The notes below the pieces were generated by a model. That model made no database searches. It was not told the DNA's origin and saw only the letters and a program-made list of their open reading frames with translations. A program made the translations under genes and the position numbers. DNA of 64,000 nucleotides from DATKNA01 sp963755755 (GTDB taxonomy: Bacteria > Actinomycetota > Actinomycetes > Actinomycetales > Kineosporiaceae): assembly GCA_963755755.1 (NCBI GenBank), contig CAVWLJ010000014.1:248001-312000 (forward strand), in the 5' to 3' direction. This document shows positions 17,740-28,070 of this stretch, piece by piece; position 1 is the first letter of the stretch, and each line of letters begins with the position of its first letter.

Positions 17740-20292
17740 ATGAGTCGACGATCGACACTTCCACTGCTCACGGCCGTGACCGTGGGCCTCGTGCTCGTAG
17801 GAACGGCAGCCGTCCCGGCCGGTGCGGCCTCGCGACCGCATGCGAAGGCGGTGACGCCGACGTCGTTCCTGGCCAAGACGCTGCACCCGGCGTCGGTCAC
17901 GCCGTCCGCGCCGGCCGCGGCGACCGCGCGGGCCGCAGCCGAAGAGGGACCGGGGGGAGAGGACGAGAGCGCCGAGGAACTGCGCGCTCGGGGGGAGTTC
18001 CTGCGGTCCATCGTCGCGGCGCCGGCCGTGACCTCGCCGGTGGCGGGTCTCCTCGCCGCGACCGCGGCGGCGCGAAAGCTGCCGCAGGTCGGCGGATCGT
18101 GGAACGAGGTCACCGACAAGCCGTTCTTCGACGACCCGATCGAGCGCGGGGCCAACTACGGGGTGGGCTTCTACTTCGTGACCGGCCGCATGACCGCGCT
18201 CACGGGCAACGGATCCGTCGTCTACGCGGGCGCCGCGAGTGGCGGCGTCTGGCGCTCCAGCGAACCAGGGGGCCAAGTGGGTGCCCTACAGCAAGGGTCT
18301 GCCCCGGCTCGCCGTCGGCGCCCTCGCGACGAACTCGGCGGACCACTCCGTCTGGGTCGGCACGGGCGAGGCCAACAACGCCTCCGAGAACCAGTACGGC
18401 GTCGGCGTGTACCGGCTGGCGAAGGGTTCGAACACCTGGCGCAGGGTCGGTGGCAACGAGCTCAACGGCGCCGGCGTGTTCCGGATCGTCTCATCAAGGG
18501 CTACGTCTACGCCGCCACCAGCCACGGCCTCTACCGCCACTCGTTGAAGGCCAAGGCCTCGAGCGCCTGGCAGCTCGTGCTCGCTCCGGCGGGCCCCGTG
18601 GCCTACCCGCCGAGCTCGTCGGTGACGGACGTCATCGCGGTGCCGGGCAGCAAGGGCAAGAAGGTCTTCGCCGTGGTCGGCTGGTCCGGCTACACCAACC
18701 CGCCGGCGACCGAGAACAACGGGTTCTATGTCGGCAGCGGCGCCCGCGGCAGCTTCAAGCGCGTGACGCCGACGGGTGACATCAACCCGTCGACGATCGG
18801 GCGCACCAGCCTCGCGAGCGGCGGTGGGTGGCTCTACGCCGTCGCCTCACGACACGACGACCGGGGACATCGGCAAGCAGGGCGCCTACGTGTCGACATC
18901 CGGCAACCCTGCCGGGCCCTGGACGAAGATCGCCGACAAGGCCAAGCTCCAGGCCTCGGGCTCCGCTCTCGGGCCGGACGTCGGCTACCAGGCGGACTAC
19001 AACCAGGCGATCACGGTCGACCCGAAGAACCGCCAGCACGTCTACCTGCAGCTCGAGGAGGTCTTCGAGTCGACCAACGGCGGCCAGACCTGGGCCACGG
19101 TCGGGCCGTACTGGAACTTCGACATCCCCTGTGAGCAGGCGAACGGCAACCCGTACGAGTGCCCGCCGACCACCCACCCCGACCAGCACGCCGGCATGAT
19201 CTACGCCGGTCAGTTCTGGGCCGGGCAGTGACGGCGGCGTCTGGCGGCGTCCGCTCTCGTGGCACGCGGCCGGCCACTGGACCGACCTCAACCCGACGCT
19301 CTACACCACGCAGAACTACTCGATCGCCGTCGGCAAGACGTCCGCACGGTCTGGCCTACTGGGGCGGGCTGCAGGACAACGGCGAGTCGTACACCCGGCC
19401 CGACCTGCCTCACGTCGAGCAGGCGTTCACCGGTGACGGCGGCGACACGATCGTCGACCCGAGGAACGGTGACCGTGCCGTCGAGGAGTACATCTTCAAC
19501 GACATGTACCTCACCACCGACGCCGCGGTGACGACGCTGCGCGAGATCTCGCCGTCGTGTCTGTCGGCGACCAACCCGCCGGCCGTCTGCGACCCGAACC
19601 CGCGCTTCATCGCCCCCATCGAGATGGACGTCACGAACCCCGACCACTGGGTGACCGGCGGCCAGTACGTGTGGGACGACACGAAGTCGTGGAACACGGT
19701 CTGCAGCAAGACCGAGGGCTGCGACTGGCAGAAGGTCTACGACACGGGCGCCGGCAACCAGACGACCGCGCTCGCGGCCAACGGCAAGGTCACGTACGCC
19801 GCGTGGTGCGGCGGCGGTGACGGCTGCAACCCGCCGGCCTTCCGGCGGGGGCTCGCCACGAATTACGGCGGGGCCTGGCACGAGCTGTCGCTCAAGGGCG
19901 TGCCGAACCGCTACATCACCTCGATCGCGGTCGACCCGAAGAACGCCGCGCACGTGTACCTGAGCGTCGGCTCGTACAGCCGTCGCTGGATCCCGACGGC
20001 GGGCTACGGCCACGTCTTCGAGTCCACCAACGGCGGCAAGACCTGGCGCGACGTCTCCGGCAACCTGCCGGACGCGCCGGTGTACAAGGTCGTGCTGCAC
20101 GGCAAGCAGCTCGTCGTCGGCACCGAGGTCGGGGCGTTCGTGGGCACCGTGAACAAGAAGGGCCACGGCTCCTGGGCGCGGCTCGGCCGCAACCTGCCGA
20201 ACGTCACCGTGTGGGACCTGACGGTGGCGCCGGACGGCCGCATCGTCGCCGGGACCCACGGTCGCGGTGACTGGGAGATCAAGCTGCGCTGA
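17740..20292 (+). CDS. Secreted sortilin/BNR-type beta-propeller protein, frame broken about five times
   Basis: ATG at 17740 behind GAGGGG starts a Sec signal (STLPLLTAVTVGLVLVGTAAVPAGAAS). The corrected protein has about 845 residues. Repeated blade motifs of the VPS10/sialidase-like (BNR) type are seen in every frame piece: VYAGAASGGVWRS, VWVGTGEANN, VYAATSHGLYRHS, HVYLQLEEVFESTNGGQTW, SDGGVWRRPLSWH, LAYWGGLQDNGESY, HVFESTNGGKTWRDVSGNLP and IVAGTHGRGDWEI. Frame changes lie near 18262, 18493, 18848, 19225 and 19345; between them the sequence stays family-like, so indels are the simplest cause. It is an extracellular protein; enzymatic or binding role is unknown. Confidence 0.8.
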
Positions 20293-20318
20293 CCGCGCGG
20301 ACAGGGAACAGCACGACG

Positions 20319-20346
20319 GCCGGTCGGCGCGGGGGCGCCGGCCGGC
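20319..20346. terminator. Terminator-like hairpin after the propeller gene
   Basis: GCCGGTCGGCGC (20319-20330), loop GGGG, then GCGCCGGCCGGC (20335-20346): twelve pairs with one T-G wobble, 27 bases after the stop. There is no T tract, as is common in actinobacteria. Confidence 0.6.
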
Positions 20347-20399
20347 CGCCGTGTGTCCGCCCCTGGTGCCCACGCTGATCTCGACGGTGGTCCCACAGC

Positions 20400-22202
20400 G
20401 TGTCCACGGTGGTTGAGATCGTGGGGACGGGGAACCATGAGGTCGTGGAGACCCCCGGCATGACCGACGCGCTCGTCGCACTGCGCGACCGCGTCGCCGG
20501 CCTGCGGCTGGGGCTCGCCACCGCCGGGGCGGACGCCGCCCGCGGCGCGCAGGCCGAACTCGTGGGGCAGGTCGACGACTACCTGCTCCCTCGTCTGCGT
20601 CGGATCGACGCTCCCCTGCTGGCGGTCGTGGGCGGTTCGACCGGTGCCGGCAAGTCCACCCTCGTGAACTCGCTCGTCGGCGCCGTCGTGAGCCGCGCCG
20701 GGTGGCTGCGGCCGACGACGCGCGGCCCGGTGCTGGTGTGCCACCCCTCCGACGTGCGGTGGTTCTCGGACGACCGCATCCTCCCCGGCATCCCGCGCGC
20801 GACCGGCGGCGCCGACGCGGGTGGAGCCGGGAGCCTGCTCGTCGTCCCGCACCCCGGGGTCCCGGCGGGCCTCGCCCTGCTCGACGCGCCCGACATCGAC
20901 TCGGTCGTCGCCGAGAACCGGACGCTCGCGGCGCAGCTCCTCGCGGCCGCCGACCTCTGGATCTTCTGCACCACGGCCGCCCGGTACGCCGACGCCGTGC
21001 CCTGGGACCTCCTGCACACCGCCCAGCAGCGCAGCACCGCGCTCGCCGTCGTCCTCGACCGGGTGCCCCTGGAGGGCGCACGCGAGATCAGCGCTCACCT
21101 CGCCTCGATGCTCGACGAGAACGGGCTCGGCCGCGCCACGCTCTTCGCGGTGCCCGAGACCACGCTCGACGGTGAGGCGGGTCTGCTGCCGGAGACGAGC
21201 GTCCGGCCGCTGCGGGACTGGCTTCGCCGGCTCGCCGCGGACGCCGACGCGCGTGCCGAGGTCATCCGGACCACGCTGGAGGGCGCGCTGTCCAGCCTGC
21301 GCCAGCGCGTCGCATCCGTGGCGCGGGAGGTCGACGACCAGCTGGCGACGGCGGCACTGCTGCGCGACGAGGCGGACTCGGCGTACGCGGACGCCGCGCT
21401 CGAGGTGGACGACGGCGTCCGGAGCGGCAGCGTGCTGCGGGGTGAGGTGCTCGCCCGGTGGCAGGAGTTCGTCGGCACCGGCGAGATGACCCGCGGCCTG
21501 GAGGAGCGCATCGGCCGGCTGCGCGACCGGGTCACCGCGTTCCTGCTCGGGAGGGAGCAGCCGACGGGGCCCGTCGGGCAGGCGCTGGAGAGCAGCGTGG
21601 AGGCGCTGGTCCGCGCCTCCGCTGACGGTGCCGCGGAGCGGACCGTGGACGCCTGGCGGGTCCGTGCCGCCGGGCGTGCGCTGCTCGGTGACCGGCCACG
21701 CGCGCTGGCCCACGTCTCCGACGACTTCCGCCCCGCCCTCGAGCGCGAGGTCCGGGCCTGGCAGGGGCGGGTGCTGCAACTCGTGGCGGAGGAGGGTCGC
21801 GAGCGGCGCACGGCCGCCCGGCTCGCCTCGTTCGGCACGAACGGGGCGGGGCTCGCGCTCATGCTGGCCGTCTTCGCGCAGACGGGTGGGCTCAGCGGCG
21901 TCGAGCTGCTGGTCGCGGGCGGGACGACGGCGGCGAGCCAGAAGGTGCTCGAAGCCGTCTTCGGCGACAGCGCGGTCCGGGCGCTCGCGGCGACGGCGCG
22001 TGCCGACCTCCTGACCTCGGTGGAGGACCTGCTGGCGACGGAGCGCGCCCGCTTCACCGGCATCGTGGACGCCATCGCCCCGGAGCCCGACGCCTCGATC
22101 ACGCTCCGGACGGCCCTGGACGAGTTCGAGCGCGCGCGGCGGTCGTCCCGGGCGGTGAACCGGCCGGCGGAGCAGACGCTCGACGTCGGCGCCCCGCGAT
22201 GA
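20400..22202 (+). CDS. Dynamin-like GTPase, first of a pair
   Basis: Intact 600 residues. The P-loop GGSTGAGKST (78-87) is followed by the switch II motif LLDAPDIDS (161-169). A long helical region (EVIRTTLEGALSSLRQRVAS, about 280-480) leads to a hydrophobic stretch (GAGLALMLAVFAQTGGLSGVELLVAGG, about 480-510) that may be a membrane paddle. This layout and the overlap with a second GTPase gene match the paired actinobacterial dynamin-like proteins (DynA/DynB type in Streptomyces, which act at the division septum); YfjP-type GTP-binding protein is the alternative name. The start is GTG 20400 or ATG 20460; GGAGA before the latter supports it. Confidence 0.75.
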   Translation: MSTVVEIVGTGNHEVVETPGMTDALVALRDRVAGLRLGLATAGADAARGAQAELVGQVDDYLLPRLRRIDAPLLAVVGGSTGAGKSTLVNSLVGAVVSRAGWLRPTTRGPVLVCHPSDVRWFSDDRILPGIPRATGGADAGGAGSLLVVPHPGVPAGLALLDAPDIDSVVAENRTLAAQLLAAADLWIFCTTAARYADAVPWDLLHTAQQRSTALAVVLDRVPLEGAREISAHLASMLDENGLGRATLFAVPETTLDGEAGLLPETSVRPLRDWLRRLAADADARAEVIRTTLEGALSSLRQRVASVAREVDDQLATAALLRDEADSAYADAALEVDDGVRSGSVLRGEVLARWQEFVGTGEMTRGLEERIGRLRDRVTAFLLGREQPTGPVGQALESSVEALVRASADGAAERTVDAWRVRAAGRALLGDRPRALAHVSDDFRPALEREVRAWQGRVLQLVAEEGRERRTAARLASFGTNGAGLALMLAVFAQTGGLSGVELLVAGGTTAASQKVLEAVFGDSAVRALAATARADLLTSVEDLLATERARFTGIVDAIAPEPDASITLRTALDEFERARRSSRAVNRPAEQTLDVGAPR

Positions 22203-23811
22203 CCCTCACCATCCGCCGCGGGTCGCGACGCGAAGCCGGCCTCGCCGAGCGGCTGACCGCCTTGGACGAGGCGATCGAGCTCGCGCGCGGGCGTCTGGAC
22301 AGCGGGGTCGTCGCGGAGGCCGAGCGGGTATCGGCGCGGGCCGGCGAGCGGCTCCGGTTGGGGGCCGCCCACACCGTCGTCGCGCTGGCCGGAGCGACGG
22401 GTAGCGGCAAGTCCTCGCTGTTCAACGCGCTGGCAGGGAGGGAGGTGTCGCAGGTCGGGCTGCGACGGCCGACGACGGGCGTCGCGCACGCTGCGGTGTG
22501 GGGCGGGGAGGACGCGGGCGCGCTGCTGGACTGGCTGGACGTGCCACGCCGGCACGGGGTGCCGTCGGGTGGGGCCGGCGGTCTCGACGGTCTCGTGCTG
22601 CTCGACCTGCCCGACGTCGACTCCGTCGAGGAGCGGCACCGGCTGGAGGCCGATCGCCTCGTCGAGCGCGTCGACCTGCTCGTCTGGGTGCTCGACCCGC
22701 AGAAGTACGCGGATGCCGTCGTCCACGACCGGTATCTCGTTCCGCTGGCCGGTCATGCCGACGTCCTGATGGTCGTCCTCAACCAGGTCGACCGGTTGTC
22801 GTCCGCGGCTCGGGCGGGGTGTCTGGCGGACCTCCGGCGGCATCCTGGACGCCGAGGGCCTGCCTGGCGTACCCGTCGTCCCGGCGTCCGCGCGGACCGG
22901 TGAGGGCGTCGAGGTCCTGCGCACGGAGTTGGGGCGTCGAGTGGCGGCCAAGCGAGCCGCGGCGGCGCGGCTCTCCGCCGATCTGGACGCCGTGGCCACC
23001 GGCCTCGGAGAGGGCTGCGGTCCCTCCTCCGACGGGGTTCCGCGGACGCCGGCGCGAGGCGTTGGTCGAGGCCTTGACGGACGCCGCGGGGGCCGAGCAG
23101 GTGGTGGACGCCGTCGAGCGGAACCACCGACTGCGCGCACGGCAGGCGACGGGTTGGCCGTTCACGCGGTGGGCCTCCCGGCTGCGTCCGGACCCGGCGC
23201 GCCGGCTGCGCTTGAGGGCGACCCCGTCCGAGCTGGTGCGGACCTCGCTGGCGGGGCCGTCGGGGGTGCAGCGCGCCCGGGTGGATTCGGCGCTGCGAGA
23301 GTTGAGCGAGCACGCCTCGGAGGGACTGGCGGAGCCCTGGCCGGACGTCGTCCGGGCTGCGAGCACCCGGCGCCGGGCGGAGCTGCCGGACCTGCTCGAC
23401 CGCGCGGTGGCGGGAGCGGACCTCGAGATCGGCCGGCGTCCGCGCTGGTGGCGGGTGGTCGGAGTGCTGCAGGTGCTGCTGGCGCTCGTGGTGGTGGTCG
23501 GACTCGTGTGGCTCGCCGCCTTGTTCGTGATCGCCTGGCTGCAACTGCCCCGACCGCCGACGCCGGAGCTCGGTGTCGTGCCGGTGCCCACATTGCTGCT
23601 GCTCGGGGGCGTGGTCGCCGGGATTCTCGTGGCCCTGCTCAGCGGCTGGGCGGCTCGGGTCGGCGCTCGCCGATCCGCCGCTCGCGCTCGTCGCCGTCTG
23701 GAGGAACGTGTGCGCGCCGTGGCGGACGACGCGGTCATCGGGCCGGTACAGCGGGAGCTGTCGGCGCACACCGAGCTCTGCTCCGCCGTCGCCCGGGTCG
23801 CCGCTCGCTGA
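22199..23811 (+). CDS. Dynamin-like GTPase, second of the pair, frame broken twice
   Basis: ATG 22199 overlaps the previous stop (ATGA). The P-loop is GATGSGKSSLFNAL and switch II is LLDLPDVDSVEERH, followed by VVLNQVDRL (NxxD, base recognition). Frame breaks near 22840 and 23035 separate this part from VVPASARTGEGVEVL and from LVEALTDAAGAEQVVDAVERN. The C-terminal third ends in two membrane helices (VLQVLLALVVVVGLVWLAALFVIAWL and TLLLLGGVVAGILVALLSG) and a charged tail. Corrected length is about 537 residues. It probably forms a membrane-bound complex with the first GTPase. Confidence 0.75.
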
Positions 23812-23992
23812 CACCATCTGCAGACGGGCCGCCTGCAGTCGGGCCGCGCCGCGATTGCCGGGTCGCGCCCGCTGACGCGGTTGTACTCGGGCGCCCTCGA
23901 GGTGGTCGAGTCGCCCCACTGAGTTCCTCGCGGTTGGGGACACGCGCCCGATTGCCCGGGTCGCCTCTGCCGATCCCGCGTCGGCCTCGGCG

Positions 23993-26165
23993 TCATGCGG
24001 CTGCTCGTCCGTGGTGGCTGGTGTTGCGGAGGAGGGGTTGGGTGGGGTGGGCCCAGGCGGGTGGTCTGGCCCAGGGCACGCCGTGCGAGCATCTGGATCT
24101 CCCAGGTGCCGTCGGTGACCTCTGCGTGGTGCCTGGGGCAGAGGAGCGTCAGGTTGTGGATGTTGGTGTCGCCGTGGTCGGTCCAGGGGGTGACGTGGTG
24201 GATCTCGCAGAGGTCGCCGGGGGTGGTGCAGCCGGGGATGACGCAGCCGATGTCCCGCGCGTAGAGGGCTGCTTTCTGGGCGGGGGTGGCGAGGCGGTGG
24301 CTGCGGCCGAGGTGCAGGACGGCGCCGTGTTGGTCGAGGAGGACGCGGCGGATCTTGCCGGTGCAGGCGAGCATGGCCAGGACGCTGGGGTGGATCGGCC
24401 CGGTGTGTTGGGCGTGCGCGAACCCGAACCCACTGCCCGCGCTACCGCCGGTGCCGCCCGTGCCGCTCCCGCCGGCGACGCCCGTGTTGGTGTCCGTCGC
24501 GGACGCGACCGAGGTTGAGGCCGAGGTCGAGGTCGAGGGGGTCGGTCCAGCCGGGGTGTCGTGGTGGTGGGCCGGCGGTGTGGAGGCGTGCGGCGGCGAG
24601 GTGTTCGGTGGTGGCGGTGACGATGATCTGGATGTCGGGGTAGGGCCCGGCCCGCACCCCGGGTGGCCGCCGGATCTGGAGTTCCCCTTCTGAGGTGGTG
24701 GGTCGCCGTATTGGGCAAGGTCCTCGGTGTTGGGCATCCTCGTATTGGGCAAGGTCGGGATCCTCGATCCCGTCATCGATGCCGTCCTCAATTGCGTCGC
24801 TGATCTCTTCGCCGGTGTCCGGCGGTTCTGTCATCTGTTTCTGTCCGGTTCCTGGCATCAGTTCCTGCATCAGTTCCTGCGTCAGCTGTCGCTGCGTCAT
24901 CGGCATCCTGTGGTGTCCCCGTCGTGCGGCATTGGCGCCGTCGCCGCTGCGCGGCCGCTGATGTCACTGGCGGTGTCGCTGCTGCTCGTCGCCTGCCGGT
25001 GCTGCTGCTTCCGCGCGGCCGAATCCGGGCCGGGACCGGTCGCGCCGCGGTGGGTGTGGGTGTGGCGGCAGTGGCAGGTCCGGTGGTTGTGGTCGACGGC
25101 TTCGGCCAGGGCGTCCATGCGGCGTTCGGCCGGGGTGCGTTCGTCGGGCAGGTCGCGTTCGACGCCGTCGGCGTCGACGGCCTTCCCCGGCCGGGGCCCG
25201 GCGAACGCGGCGAGGACGGTGGTGAGGGTGAGGGCTTGGGCGGGGCCGCAGGCGAACCTGCCCAGCAGGGACCCGTCGGGCAGGCGGGACAGGTGTAGGT
25301 AGCGGCGGCGGTGGGCGTCCCCGGGCCGGGGCGGGTCCAGGTCGGCCACGATGCGGTCGGCGATCCGGGTGAACTCCGGCACCGTGTACCCCCGCGCATG
25401 CCGGCGAGGGCGGCGTCGACCACCCGGATGCACCGCTCCTCGCGCACCTCACCCGTGACCGGGTCGGTGACCGGCATGACCTGCTCACGGACACTGGCGC
25501 GGAGGCGGCGGTGCACCCCGACCGCGACATCCAGGTGCGCCCGGGTGATCTCACCGGCGGCGTACGCGGCGCCCACCCGCGCCAGGTCCACCCCGCCGCC
25601 CCCGCTCGACCCCGTCGTCGTCGTCGTTGCCGCAGGCGCCGGGGTCGCCGCCGGCGGTCAGGCGGGCGGCGTCGGCGTCCCGACCGGCCCGCCGCGGGTC
25701 CAGGCCGAGGGAGGCGCGGGCGAACGCCGCGGCCCGACTGGATCCGCCGCGGACCCGGGGCACCACGTCCTCCCGGCCCTCGACCTCGTGCCAGCAGCCT
25801 CAGGTAGGCCGCGTCCAGACGGGCCTGCTCCCGCGCCAGCACCCGAACCGCCGCCGCCACCAGCCGCGGACCCCGCGCCGGCCACCGCGCCTCACCGACC
25901 TCGCCGATCACCTCGTGCAGGCGGGTGAACACCTCACCCAGGAACGCGTCCTCCTCCAAGCGTCGCGGAGTCCGCCGCCGCCCGCGCAGCCGCCACCGAC
26001 TCCCGCGGCATCGGCGCACTCGCCTCCGGTCCCGCCGAATCCGGCTGCGCGATCCCGCGGCCGAATCTGGCTGCGCCGAATCCGGCGTGTTGAATCCGCA
26101 CCCGCAGCAGCCGGCCGCGGTGTTTCCCGTGGCGTTTCCGCCGACGAATCCATCCCCCCGTCCAT
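23993..26165 (-). CDS. DUF222 / HNH endonuclease domain protein, frame broken many times
   Basis: This is a 13E12-repeat-type DUF222 protein with a C-terminal HNH nuclease, spread over at least five frame pieces. Starting from ATG 26165 (MDGGMDSSAE), the pieces include EEDAFLGEVFTRLHEVIGEV, ARVGAAYAAGEITRAHLDVA (DUF222), VPEFTRIADRIVADLDPP and RRYLHLSRLPDGSLLGRF. The nuclease follows with CVIPGCTTPGDLCEIHHVTPW and NLTLLCPRHHAEV (CxxxxC, HH, H...CxxHH). The last frame can end at 23993 (HGRAAA). The number of breaks is too high to fix the exact protein. DUF222/HNH genes are abundant and variable in actinobacteria and are often mobile. Confidence 0.7.
24707..24756. repeat. 16-bp direct repeat inside the HNH gene
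   Basis: CGTATTGGGCAAGGTC occurs at 24707-24722 and again at 24741-24756. In protein terms it repeats DLAQY (DLAQYED and DLAQYGD) in a low-complexity linker. Nearby, CATCAGTTCCTG is tandemly repeated (TQELMQELM). Such linkers slip during replication. Confidence 0.6.
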
Positions 26166-26485
26166 GACATGAACGCTACAAGCGGCCACCGACAAACTCG
26201 GGGCTCACGGAGCGGCGGTCGCATGTGACGAACTCGACGAAAAAGAACGGCGAATTCGTGTCACACCGGTGGTGCGCTGGAGGCGTGAAGAAGTCACCGA
26301 CCGCGGCCACCGGGCCCAGGACGCGCACCCGCGCAACCACCCTCGACGTAATCCGGTGGAGCGACCAACGAGACGAACCCATGCCCACCGCGCCCCGCGA
26401 CGACGCGCCCGTCCGGGCTCAGGCTCTGCGCCGACTCACAGGTCGCACTGATCGCGCGCCAACACCCAGGCACCAGCGTGGACGC
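26166..26485. other. 320-bp non-coding stretch between HNH gene and STAS gene
   Basis: It is less GC-rich than its surroundings at its left end (GACGAAAAAGAACGGCGAATTCG, 26234-26256). TGTGACGAA (26225-26233) and TTCGTGTCACA (26253-26263) form an imperfect inverted repeat that could be an operator. Nothing codes convincingly. It must hold the divergent promoters of the two flanking genes. Confidence 0.4.
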
Positions 26486-26804
26486 ATGACCCAGGACATC
26501 ACCCCCGCATGGCTCACCACCGTGCTGCGTCCGGCCGGTGAGCTGGACCCGGACGCCGAGGACCGGCTGGTCCGCACCCTCGAGGCCGTCGCGACCGGAT
26601 CGGACGTCGTCGTCGTCGATCTCGGCGCCGTCGGGCGCCTCTCGAGGGACCTCCGCCGCGCGCTCCGCCGTACCCACACCCGGCTCGACGGCCACCGGCG
26701 GCGCACTGGTCCTGCTCGACCCTCAGGGGACGCACGGACTCACGACCCTGGACGGAGAAATCGTTCACGCAGAGTTCCTGGCCGGCGCTCCGATTCCTGC
26801 TTGA
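26486..26804 (+). CDS. Small STAS-like protein (anti-sigma antagonist type), frame broken once
   Basis: ATG 26486 reads MTQDITPAWLTTVLRPAGEL, then VVVVDLGAVGRLSRDLRRAL. Near 26690-26700 the frame changes and continues TGGALVLLDPQGTHGLTTLDGEIVHAEF. The pattern beta-helix-beta with VVVDLGAV and a small loop after it looks like a STAS fold of about 105 residues. The conserved phosphorylatable Ser/Thr of SpoIIAA-type proteins (D-[ST]-x-G) is not evident, so its role in partner switching is doubtful. It lies near an HATPase kinase gene. Confidence 0.5.
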
Positions 26805-26880
26805 CGCCGGAAGATCGACACGTCTAGGTTCGGCATCGTCACGTTCCGCTGTCGGATTTGCCCGTTCCGAGGGGACCACC

Positions 26881-27444
26881 ATGGCCACGACGTATCGCAA
26901 CGATCCGGCTGACGTGCTGGGCGGGATCGGCCGTCACTGGGGATGGGCGCTCGCGTTCGGCATCGTCACCCTGCTGGCCGGGGTCGTGGCGCTCGCGTGG
27001 CCCGGCCGGACGCTCGTCGTCATCGCCGTGCTGTTCGGCATCCAGCTCATCGTCGCGGGGATCTTCCGGTTCGTCGCCGCGTTCGCGGTGGACGACGAGA
27101 GCACCGGCGCCCGGGTGCTGTTCGCGCTGCTCGGCGTCCTCGCGCTGATCGTCGGTATCTACGCGTTGCGGCACATCCTGGTGACACTCGCGTCGCTGGC
27201 ACTCCTGCTGGGCATCTACTGGGTCATCAACGGTGTCGTCGAGGTCTTCACGGCGCTGTCGCACCGCGGCCTCCCGCACCGTGGATGGACCATCGCCATG
27301 GGCGTCCTCAGCGTGGTCGCGGGCCTCGTCGTCCTGTTCAACCCGACGATCTCGCTGCTCACGCTGACCTTCGTCCTCGGCATCTGGCTGATCATCTTCG
27401 GGATCATGGAGATCGTCCTCGCGTTCCGGCTCCGCTCGGTCTGA
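26881..27444 (+). CDS. HdeD family membrane protein (DUF308)
   Basis: Intact 187 residues, ATG 26881 behind GAGGGGA. Six membrane helices in three pairs, each with the HdeD rhythm: WGWALAFGIVTLLAGVVALAWP, LVVIAVLFGIQLIVAGIFRF, VLFALLGVLALIVGIYALR, LASLALLLGIYWVINGVVEV, GWTIAMGVLSVVAGLVVLFNP and LTLTFVLGIWLIIFGIMEI. HdeD proteins are linked to acid resistance in enterobacteria; in actinobacteria they are common stress-associated membrane proteins. Confidence 0.9.
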   Translation: MATTYRNDPADVLGGIGRHWGWALAFGIVTLLAGVVALAWPGRTLVVIAVLFGIQLIVAGIFRFVAAFAVDDESTGARVLFALLGVLALIVGIYALRHILVTLASLALLLGIYWVINGVVEVFTALSHRGLPHRGWTIAMGVLSVVAGLVVLFNPTISLLTLTFVLGIWLIIFGIMEIVLAFRLRSV

Positions 27445-27489
27445 TCCGTCGCGCGCAGGTCGCCACTCCCTGATCCGAGCAGCATGAAC

Positions 27490-27514
27490 GTTTCGGTACC
27501 TCCGCGCGCGGGCA
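27490..27514 (+). promoter_or_regulatory. Candidate SigB/SigH-like promoter before the HATPase gene
   Basis: GTTT (27490-27493), 16 bases, then GGGCA (27510-27514). Actinobacterial SigB-type promoters have GTTT-N14-16-GGGTA, so one base differs. It lies 33 bp before the start of the anti-sigma-type kinase gene. Confidence 0.3.
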
Positions 27515-27547
27515 CTGCAGGCCTGGACGCGAGGGAGGTCTCGGGGC

Positions 27548-28018
27548 GTGTGCATGGTCGTGAACTGGGTGTTCCCGTGTACGCCGAGCAGCGTGCCCCG
27601 GGCTCGCCGGCTGGTGCGCACCGCCCTCGCGGGTTGGCAGGTTCCCCAGGAGGACCCCGCACGTGAGGTGTGGGACGACCTCGAACTCGTCGTCGGCGAG
27701 CTCGCCGGCAACGCCAGCCGGTTCTGCCGCGGGCGGATCGGCCTGACGCTGCAGGTCCATCGCGGCCATGCCCGGCTCGAGGTCGTCGACGACGGCGCCG
27801 GCACGGAGTCCTTGCACCTCACCTCCCCGACCGGGCCGAGCCTGGACGCCGAGTCCGGTCGCGGCCTGATCATCGTCTCCGCGCTCGCCACGCGGTGGGG
27901 AGCGGAGCGGACCACGACGTCCGTCGACGGCAGGAGCGGCACCACGGTCTGGGCGGAGCTGGACTTCTCGTCGTCGTCCCCGCACTTCACGCCGGGCTGC
28001 GAGCTCGTGGCCGTCTGA
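27548..28018 (+). CDS. RsbW/SpoIIAB-like HATPase (anti-sigma factor kinase family)
   Basis: About 156 residues from GTG 27548 (MVV at 27554 is possible). The GHKL ATPase fold is visible: DLELVVGELAGNASRF (N box with Glu and Asn), ARLEVVDDGAGTES (G1 box, DDGxG), SGRGLIIVSALATRWG (G2 box, GRGL) and TTVWAELDF. The family phosphorylates STAS antagonists and holds sigma factors. No sigma factor gene lies next to it, so it may be one of the many stand-alone HATPase_c_2 regulators of actinobacteria. Confidence 0.85.
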   Translation: MCMVVNWVFPCTPSSVPRARRLVRTALAGWQVPQEDPAREVWDDLELVVGELAGNASRFCRGRIGLTLQVHRGHARLEVVDDGAGTESLHLTSPTGPSLDAESGRGLIIVSALATRWGAERTTTSVDGRSGTTVWAELDFSSSSPHFTPGCELVAV

Positions 28019-28070
28019 CGCCCGCGCGTTCCGCGTGCCACCCTGTGGCCGTGCAGGCTGGAGCGGAGGC

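Noticed and set aside
17576..17764. Minus-strand 62-codon ORF overlapping the propeller start
   Set aside because: Runs through the leader hairpin and the start of a signal-peptide gene; no ribosome binding site or similarity.
20377..20420. Inverted GATCTC...GAGATC before the first dynamin gene
   Set aside because: Arms are only six bases (nine with one mismatch) around a 32-base loop; too weak to call an operator.
22779..24791. Minus-strand 670-codon ORF
   Set aside because: Only its right part (24000-24430) is the HNH end; the left part is the shadow of the second dynamin-like gene.
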